This document shows positions 56,631 through 64,000 of a stretch of DNA of 64,000 nucleotides, piece after piece (positions within the stretch are counted from its first letter, which is position 1; each line of letters opens with the position of its first letter). A program made the position numbers and the translations under genes. Source of the DNA: Theropithecus gelada. Taxonomy: Eukaryota > Chordata > Mammalia > Primates > Cercopithecidae. The stretch lies in assembly GCF_003255815.1 (NCBI RefSeq), contig NC_037680.1, positions 26,382,304 to 26,446,303 of the forward strand. The letters are read 5' to 3'. The notes under the pieces were generated by a model that was not told the DNA's origin, searched no databases, and saw only the letters and a program-made list of their open reading frames with translations.

Positions 56631-56999
56631 TTCCTCTTCAAAAATTCTCTATCAATTTGACCAAAACAATCTCAGTGCTTTTATTTACCAAGAAACAATG
56701 ACACCCTGCCCATCAGGAAGCCAAGAGCATCTTAGCTGGCTCATGGGCTCAGTTTTTTTCCTTAGTTCACCAATGCTTTTCAAATCAATTGTATAGAATT
56801 GCTTTTTAGGATCCAGCTCCCCCCTACAAACCCGTAGTTTCCTTTATTCTCTCATGCCCACAAAAGAATTGCTAGCCCCTGCTTCTGTAAGTCTTAGCAG
56901 AAGACATTATCAATCAATCCGAAGTTGAGACAAAACAAGGGTAGCACAGGAAGTACTAAAGAATATCTTCTTTTAAGTCTAAAGAATATCTTCTGACAG
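56631..56999. other. No recognised feature
   Basis: Contains the second copy of the word aagagcatcttagct at 56723-56737, and a small tandem repeat of ctaaagaatatcttct at 56956-56996. Confidence 0.5.
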
Positions 57000-57125
57000 G
57001 ACACTAAAAGAAAGCAGGGCCATGTCTGTTCCACTATCTGATATATGCCCAGTACCTAAAAAATGTCTGGCTCTTAGGACCTCATATACAATATTTACTA
57101 ATGATAGCAACAAATAAAAGTGAGT
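57000..57125 (+). mobile_element. L2 3' tail
   Basis: The words gccatgtctgttccactatc and tatgcccagtacctaaaaaatg resemble the L2 ending. Confidence 0.45.
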
Positions 57126-58807
57126 AGATAAGTGAAATGAATGAAACATTCTCTGTATGCTTTACCTTAAAAGATTGTGGCTGATGAATTCGATGCCTTC
57201 ATTCCCCCACACTTCCCAGGCCACAATACTGCTGCAACTTGTCTCTCTTATGTGTTTTCATCTTAGGGCCAGTATCCGTTTATTCATTTTCATTTGCTCT
57301 TTTATCCATTGTTCATTCACTTTCAAGCAGGTCCATGCAAACGACTGATTTAGGAGCCATTTTACTCCCAATTAAAAAATGAATTTTTATAATTTCAATT
57401 GTGACACCAAGAGAAAAGCATATATAATATTACTGAAAATGTTGGTTTTGTGGTGAAAATAACATAGGTTGTCTGAAAAACAACCACATCATTCATACAG
57501 ACTCTCTCAGTAATATAAACCAAATTAGAACCTCTATTTTTTTTTCTATGTAAAAATGGGTTTATTTGCCAAACGAAGATTTATTGTGTCTTCTATGTGG
57601 ATATTTAAGAATAAGCAAAATAGGTATGGTTTCTATCCTATCAGGAAACTCAGTAGAGTTTTGTAGCAAGTCACACAAGCAAATATACATATTATTACAA
57701 CTTAATTTCCAACAAAATTAAAATGTTAGAATTAAGAACATAAAAGAAAGAAAATATGATCCAATAAGAAAATACATGGAAAATGTATTGTTTCCCCTTA
57801 CAATTGAAATCTGAAAATGGACTACGTTGACATAAAACTAGAAACCACTGGTTAGTAAGCATGTAAAGTCACTCAAGGCACATTGGATGGTGATAGCATA
57901 TGCTGATGGTACTCTTTGTGTTAGAGACTGTCACTTGTTTTAGTCTACTGAAAACTATCTCCATATAACTCCTATTCATGCCAAAATGGTAGAATATTTG
58001 AAACAATATATTCTACATGACTAAATGTTACCCGGAATAATTTGAAAGTAAATTTAATTATTCTACAGCCACAAAAGGAGATAGTAGAATTCAAATCTTG
58101 GTCATTTTAGCGGGGAACTGTCAAACCTCACCCCAGAATTAGAAAGGGTCCTGGCAGTGTGCAGATGCCATTCTTGAAATGGGTGATTTAAGGAAAGTTA
58201 ATAAAGGAGTTAGTTATTCCTGGGTTAGAAAGGTTTAAGAAAACATAAAGGAGCACACGGTATTCCAGAGCTAGGGGCAGTGGATGCGTTACCTATCAGG
58301 CCTGCGGGGGCAAGAGAGTGGTGTGGAGTGGGCCATCTGACAGGCTTATGGAAGTAGCTTATGAAAGTATGCTTATGGCTTAGGTAGTAGCTACTACCCA
58401 GAAAACCCATGGGGAATGAGGAAAATAAGTTTCCCAACTTTACTTTTCTTTAGAACTCATGCTAGTTCTCCCCATTGTATGAACAGAGTGAGAAACTAGA
58501 AGAGAAGAAAGATGACATAATTCTTCCTGGCCAATCTTCTTAGGCACAGAGGTGAAAGGAGAAGTGAGGAGAGTTTATTTGGAGAAACAATGAAAAGATA
58601 CCCAGCAAAGGCAATTAGTTCACTCCTACATCCACTTTGATCCTTTATTCAGACAAGAAGTTGGTCTCCCCAGTAAAGTCCCATGAGCTACTTATCATGA
58701 CCATGTTACTACCTGAAACTGAAATTATAAGCCATTGTCAGTTTTTTTATCCACAGAAGGTAGTTGGGGAGGTAGTAAAGAAAGGGAGAGTGAAGTAATG
58801 AACTAAC
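57126..58807. other. No recognised feature
   Basis: AT-rich DNA without a repeat or gene I can support. The 58100-58440 part is somewhat GC-richer but has only short frames. Confidence 0.5.
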
Positions 58808-59203
58808 TGTGTTAGTCTGTTCTAACATTGCTATGAAGAATTACCTGAGACCAGATAATTTATGATGAAAAAAGGTTTAATTGACTCATAGTTCCACAGG
58901 CTGCACATGAAGCATGGCTGGGAGGCCTCAGGAAACTTACGATCACGGCAGAAGGCAAAGGGAAAGTAAGCACATCTTACCATGGTAGAGCAGGAGAGCA
59001 AGAGAGAGAGCAAGAGCGACAGCAAAGGGGGAAATACTACAATCTTTCAAACAACCACATCTCATGAGAACTCCAGCACAAGAACAGCAAGGAGGAAGTC
59101 CACCACCATTATTCAATCACCCCCTACTAGACACCTCCCCTGACACATGGGGATTACAATTTGACATGAGATTTGGGTGGGGACCCAGAGCCAAACTATA
59201 TCA
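58808..59203 (-). mobile_element. MST-type MaLR solo LTR with target duplication
   Basis: It runs from tgtgttagtctgttctaac to gccaaactatatca. The 5-bp word ctaac occurs directly outside both ends (58803-58807 and 59204-59208), a perfect target-site duplication. There is no internal region, so the element was reduced by LTR-LTR recombination. Confidence 0.95.
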
Positions 59204-59208
59204 CTAAC

Positions 59209-60284
59209 ATAAAACAGAATTGCTACAGTTGCTGCTTCTAGAGCCGGTCACAAGATCTGTGCTAGTAATCATAGTTGCCACTGTCTATTCTCTCTTCCCT
59301 TATCCTATGTAAGCACCTCAATTATATAGGGCTCTTTAGATAGTGAGGTGACCCAAATCATCATTACTGGGGAATATGAGTCCTTCGTGATCTTTATCGG
59401 GTTTTCATGGTTTTCCATTGACCAGGATGATTGAGCAAGAAAATACTTAGAGATAACCTAGTGAATTTTCTGGGCTCCAAATATAGTTCTCTTTGTCCTC
59501 ACTGACATTCCTTTCTAGAGCACAGCCACGGTTTCACATAATGGGCATATGATTAGACCAGTGACACTTCTTTTCTGGAAAAGGTTCTCTGGTTGGAGGT
59601 AATGTTGGGTGGGATATCATGATAAGGCAGAAATGTAAGTCAAAAAAGTGGTAATGCTGGCTGAAGTCCTCTAGGCAAGAAAGAAAAACCTGTTCCTGAA
59701 ATGTGAGAATATTCCTAAGAAAATAAAGCACTCCTTTAGCCATGAAGGAAGAGATCAAATGTAATCAACTGGCTACCAGGTAGACAGATGAAGCCTTCAG
59801 GAATTGCTCCCATATCAGTACTTGACTTTAGGCTCTCTTGGCAAGTGGGCACTCAATAGCAGCAGTCACAACAGGAGCCTGGGCAAGACCATGTTGTTGA
59901 GTGTATAGGGCTTATTTTCTGTTTAAGATGCAGTCTTCTAAGACTGAAGAGATTCAGAGAAAAAGGTAGAGAACTATGCGCCAAGTCTGGCTTAATTTAG
60001 GCTTTAAAAATATCCAACCTCTCTTCTAAAATACAATACCCAGATACCTCAAAGTTTTCCAAGAAAGGAGATAATGGATTCCTAATTCAAGTAAAGGCAG
60101 AGAAATATGTGATAATTAATCAGTCCCCTCCCCATGTGGAGGAACTCTTCCTCTTGCAAATTTTGGAGGTTATAGGTTTTTATTAAAAGACAGGTTGGGT
60201 AGAAGATATTGCATATTGGGAGAGTTGCAATCCCCCAACCTCTCTTCCAGCATTGTTTCTATTCTACAGGCTCTCTGTATACAA
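59209..60284. other. No recognised feature
   Basis: Unique-looking DNA with short frames only. Confidence 0.5.
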
Positions 60285-60287
60285 ATT

Positions 60288-60420
60288 GTGGTCCACATAT
60301 CAAGAGTATTGTTATCACCTGTGATCTTGTTGGCACTGTTCTACAGACCTAATAATCAGAATCTGCATCATAACAAGATCTCCAGGTGATTTAGATACAT
60401 ATTAAATTTTGAGAAGTACT
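60288..60420 (-). mobile_element. hAT-Charlie fossil (MER20-like)
   Basis: The words gtggtccacatatcaagag, taatcagaatctgcatcat and aacaagatctccaggtgatt followed by ttttgagaagtactg form a short reverse copy. Confidence 0.6.
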
Positions 60421-60542
60421 GCTACAGACTTCTTTTCCCAGTATCCTCTGTCATAGAGTTCTTTGCATGACCTATGTTCTGCCAAGCAGATACACCTGCA
60501 TGTGTGCAAGACTTCAGAAATAAACTGAACAATCTCACAGAG

Positions 60543-60709
60543 CAGTAGTTTTCAAACTTTAGCCTGTATCAGAAACACACATCATTAGGCCTCATGCCCA
60601 GAGTGTCTGATTACATAGGTCTGGAGCTGGGTAAGAGAATTTGCATTTCTAACAGGTTACCAGGTGATGCTGATGCTGCTACCTCAGGGACCACACTTTG
60701 AAAACTGCT
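60543..60709 (+). mobile_element. hAT-Charlie element (MER20-like) with TIRs
   Basis: The end words cagtagttttcaaactt and ctttgaaaactgct are inverted. Inside are gaatttgcatttctaacagg and caggtgatgctgatgctgct. It lies about 120 bases after the previous relative, in opposite orientation. Confidence 0.75.
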
Positions 60710-61332
60710 CTCAAACAGCATCATGGCAGGGGTGTGTGGTTCTTCTGAGGCCAACAGCAGTGACAACACTTGCCCAATGCATCATCCTTCTGATTGTGGC
60801 AGAAGCACTGGGGTTCTGAGGCCAATGGCAGCAGCAACTTCCTTAGCAAGCCAGTTTTTCAGTGTGGTTCTGGGCATTGTTCCCAGAAGCTCAACCTAGA
60901 GTCTGTACTTTTAACTTTCCCAATAATTTTGTGAACTATTATAAATCCCTTTCCAACTAAACTTGTTAGGTCAGATTCTGTTGCCTACAACTAAGAACCT
61001 GGCCAATGTTGCTCATACATATACTTAGCAAAGATGTCTTAGAGACTATTTTTATTGTTGAGCCCACTTCACCTAGAAAGGCCAGCAGACAGAAGGGACA
61101 AGACTTAGCTAAAGCCTTAGTCAAAAATAAAGAGTATATTTAAATAGTGTCTCCTGTGTCATATATTTTAGGAACCCAATCACAGTAGCAGGTGACTGGA
61201 GTCTGACTGCAGCACAGGCGAAGAGTTCTCAGCATCTAGCATTGTCCGGAGGACCTAACCTCAATACCTGAGGCATGACTAACATCTGCATTATGTAAAG
61301 CTTAATATGGTGATAAAAAAGATCACATTTTA
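60710..61332. other. Unassigned, possible old repeat
   Basis: The words tataaatccctttccaacta and gattctgttgcctacaacta resemble a retroelement end, but I cannot name it. Nothing else is seen. Confidence 0.35.
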
Positions 61333-61648
61333 GGCTGGGCACGGTGGCTAACGACTGTAATCCCAGCACTTCGGGAGGCCGAGGTGGGTGGATCACTTGA
61401 GCCAAGCTAGGAGTTTGAGACCAGCCTGACCAACATGGTGAAACCCTGTCTCTACTAAAAAATATGAAAAAATAATTAGATGGGCATGGTGGTGCTTACC
61501 AGTAATCCCAGCTACTTGATGCTGAGGCACAAGAAGAATCACTTGAACCCAGGAGGTGGAGGATGCAGTGAGTTGACATCACACCACTGCACTCCAGCCT
61601 GGGCGACAGAGAACACCCCGTTTCAAGAAAAAAAAAAGAAAAAGAAAA
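61333..61648 (+). mobile_element. Alu, sense (left member of inverted pair)
   Basis: A full Alu from ggctgggcacggtggctaac to gttcaag-type end plus an A/G tail. The word gatcacatttta lies directly before it, and atcacatttta directly after its tail. Confidence 0.95.
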
Positions 61649-61659
61649 ATCACATTTTA

Positions 61660-61970
61660 TTTTATTTTATTTATGTATTTATTTATTTAGAGACAGTATC
61701 TCACTCTGTTGGCTAGGTTAGAGTGTAGTGGAATGATCTCATCTCACTGCAACCTCCATCTCCCGGGCTCAAGCAATTCTTCTGCATCAGCCTCCTGAGT
61801 AACTGGGATTACAGGTGTGTGCCACCACGCCCAGGTAATTTTTGTATTTTTAGTAGAGATGGGGTTTCACCATGTTGGCCAGGCTGGTTCGAACTTCTGA
61901 CCTCAGGTAATCTGCCTGCCTTGGCCTCCCAAAGTGCTGGGATTACAGGCATGAGCCACTGTGCCCGGCC
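61660..61970 (-). mobile_element. Alu, antisense (right member of inverted pair)
   Basis: It begins with a T-rich (TTTA)n tail and agagacagtatctcactctg, and ends gtgcccggcc. The word aaaaaagatcacatttta follows at 61971-61988, a third copy of the target word. Confidence 0.95.
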
Positions 61971-61988
61971 AAAAAAGATCACATTTTA

Positions 61989-62634
61989 AATATCCATTGA
62001 GAAGAAATCTCTGTTGGGTATCCAAACCATATCATGAATTAGCAGTGAAAGGCCTGACTTTTGATCATGCATAAACATGTATTTAAAATAATCTTTCACA
62101 GCTAATGAGGCTAATTTTATGTACTAACTAATCTTCCTCTGAAAAGCAGGGCTTGCAACTGAATTATGATGACACCACTGTTGAGTGCTGGCTTCTCAAA
62201 TACAACCACACAACTGTTGATTAGGCAAAGCTGAGTTCATTGCTTACAACGTAAGGCAGGATGCCCCTCCCTACAACAGTGCTTTGGCAGTGTCCCAATT
62301 TACTGAGAATTGGAAGTTTGGGGTAAGGTAGGTCTTTCAATTTGGAGGCTGGAGATGGTAGTACAAGAAAGGTGGGCTTGGTTAGGATTTGGTGAAGATC
62401 ATGAAACAGCAAGGCAAAGATTTTTGAGATAAAGGATTCAAATAATTTGAGGATGCAAACTATGTTGATGCTTTCCATGAAAAGTTAAACCCAATGGCCT
62501 GGGCAAGAGTTTCATAGAAAAAGTAAGTTATGTTAATGCAGACAGTAAGTTGTGAGGAGTAAATGGTCTTAGTTTTCTGTGTCTAAGCTTTGTGGAGCAT
62601 CAGGCCACTGATTTTGGTTCTTATACACTACCAA
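61989..62634. other. No recognised feature
   Basis: Unique-looking DNA with an 85-codon minus-strand frame at 62221-62478 that has no visible domain. Confidence 0.5.
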
Positions 62635-62726
62635 AAAGTAAAATCCTTCAGGAAGGAACCTTCTACTATCAGTGCCTAGTTAGCATCTGACACTTAATAA
62701 ATGTTTGTTAGCTGCCCCACTAGATG
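62635..62726 (+). mobile_element. L2 3' tail
   Basis: The words gtaaaatccttcaggaagg, tagcatctgacacttaataa and atgtttgttagctgcc copy the L2 3' end and lead into the GGAT tract. Confidence 0.6.
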
Positions 62727-62802
62727 GATTAACGGATGGATGGACGGATGGATGGGTGGGTGGGTGGGTGGATGGGTGGATGGATGGATGGATGGATTAA
62801 TA
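62727..62802. repeat. (GGAT)n/(GGGT)n microsatellite
   Basis: About 75 bases of ggat and gggt units in blocks (ggatggatggacggatggat, then gggtgggtgggtgggt, then ggatggatggatggat). Confidence 0.95.
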
Positions 62803-63289
62803 ATGGTTTTATCTGCAGAATCATAGAAGGATCCAGTCAGAATCGAGGATTATCCAATATTTTCTAATATGGCAAAGAATTTCATAGATATAATACAAAG
62901 CTAACAGGAAAGGAGGTTTCTGGTGGGTCATAGGGAGAGTAAGTTGCTACAGTATAAATTATAAAATTTTAGTCTGAAAAGGGGATGGGGCTCCTTCTGT
63001 AAAAAAACGGTTTAGAGTGTCCTTAAATGCCAGACATGCAGACAACAAAAGCATTTGACAGGATTATGATCTCAGTTAGAGTCAGCACAGAGTAGATCAA
63101 CATGGGGGAGTGAATGCCATCTCCAAAAATGCTACATCTTGGCATAGTTTATTATTTACATTAGCCCCAAGAGAAATCAGAGGGGGAAGAAGTCTTCGAT
63201 TTGATTGGATTTAAAATCAAAATCACTGCAAAACCACTAAAACTGTAAGTAGCTAAATGAAGTTTCCTGCTTCAGACTGAAAAGGGGGC
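62803..63289. other. No recognised feature
   Basis: AT-rich DNA up to the L1 start. Nothing supported. Confidence 0.5.
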
Positions 63290-63309
63290 TCAAGATGAAA
63301 ATTGTCTAG

Positions 63310-64000
63310 TTAACAGCTGAATTCTACCAGAGGTACAAAGAGGAGCTGGTACCATTTTTTCTGAGACTATTCCAAACAATTGAAAAGGAGGGACTCCTCC
63401 CTAACTCATTCTATGAGGCCAGCATCATCCTGATACCACAACCTGGCAGAGACATAACAAAAAAAGAAAACTTCAGGCCAATATCCCTGATAAACAATGA
63501 CGTAAAAATTCTCAATAAAATACTGGCAAGTCGAATCCAGCAGCACATGAAAAAGCTTATCCACCACGATCAAGTCAGCTTCACCCCTGGGATGCAAGGC
63601 TGGTTCAACATATGCAAATCAATAAACATAATCCATCACATAAACAGAACCAATGACAAAAATGACATGATTATCTCAATAGATGGAGAAAAGGCCTTCA
63701 ATAAAATCCAACATCCCTTCATGTTAAAAACTCTCAATAAACTAGGTATTGATGGAGCATATTTCAAAGTAATAAGAGCTATTTATGACAAACCCATAGC
63801 CAAAATCATACTGAAAGGGCAAAAGCTGGAAATAGTCATTTTGAAAACTGGCACCAGACAAGCATAACCTCTCTCACCACTCCTGTTAAACATAGTATTG
63901 GAAGTTCTGGCCAGGGCAATCGGGAAAGAGAAAGAAATAAACATATTCAAATAAGAAGAGAGGAAGTCAAATTGTCTTTGTTTGTAGAAGACATGATTGT
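63310..64000 (+). pseudogene. L1 ORF2 fossil, reverse transcriptase part, cut by window end
   Basis: Sense L1 ORF2 text begins with acagctgaattctaccagag and proceeds through the reverse transcriptase fingers/palm. The frame at 63547-63867 has the SID motif-A context, but a nearby conserved Asp is Asn. A stop codon follows at Gly-Thr-Arg-Gln-Ala where the family has Gly-Cys-Pro. Near 63985 the active-site Phe-Ala-Asp-Asp motif appears as Phe-Val-Glu-Asp. The element is 5'-truncated inside ORF2 and continues past the window. It resembles primate-era L1P more than old L1M. Confidence 0.9.

Overview
The window reads as nuclear DNA of a catarrhine primate, most likely human or another ape. It holds six recognisable full-length or near full-length Alu copies (S/Y-like). 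It also holds THE1/MST/MLT1 (MaLR) LTRs, L1M/L1MA-like and L1PA-like LINEs, MIR/L2 fossils, hAT and Tigger fragments, and class I endogenous retrovirus (ERV) LTRs. Base composition is AT-rich with no CpG island. I found no convincing host exon, tRNA or rRNA gene, CRISPR array, operon or bacterial feature. The long open frames are all in repeats (Alu, ERV LTR, THE1 internal, L1 ORF2) or are short chance frames. The window is best described as an intergenic desert or part of a very large intron.

Layout. 1-4.1 kb: an internally deleted class I ERV on the minus strand (3' LTR end, polypurine tract, shrunken interior, duplicated leader, complete 5' LTR), followed directly by an opposite-strand LTR of another ERV (about 4.2-4.8 kb). 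5.7-8.6 kb: a MaLR LTR, another LTR, an Alu and a hAT element. 10.2-12.3 kb: two LTRs of one family, about 90% alike where compared, arranged head-to-head around a 670-bp spacer. 12.3-18.4 kb: mostly non-repetitive DNA with a degraded L1M 3' end. 18.4-23.3 kb: a long antisense L1M. 23.7-31.1 kb: old hAT, MIR and mammalian repeats, an Alu, an MLT1 LTR and a textbook twin-primed L1PA-type insertion. 31-43 kb: the quietest part, with MIR/L2 relics, one Alu and several short perfect hairpins. 43.1-44.5 kb: an Alu, an MST-type LTR, hAT and MIR. 44.5-52.6 kb: a long antisense L1 whose 5' region was split by a complete 2.3-kb THE1-type MaLR. 52.6-61 kb: L2, MIR, MLT1, Tigger, an MST solo LTR with perfect target-site duplication, and hAT fossils. 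61.3-62.0 kb: a tail-to-tail Alu pair sharing three copies of one target site. 62.7 kb: a GGAT microsatellite grown from an L2 tail. 63.3-64 kb: the start of another L1 ORF2 fossil that leaves the window.

Nothing here works as a pathway. The biology is the insertion history: nested, inverted and twin-primed retroelements whose relative order can be read from target duplications. A few non-repetitive blocks (about 14.8-15.5, 26.1-26.4, 38.15-38.56 and 53.35-53.53 kb) could be conserved regulatory DNA, but that needs cross-species alignment. I did not find a convincing new biological system. Repeat subfamily names are from memory of consensus sequences and are given only where I am reasonably sure.
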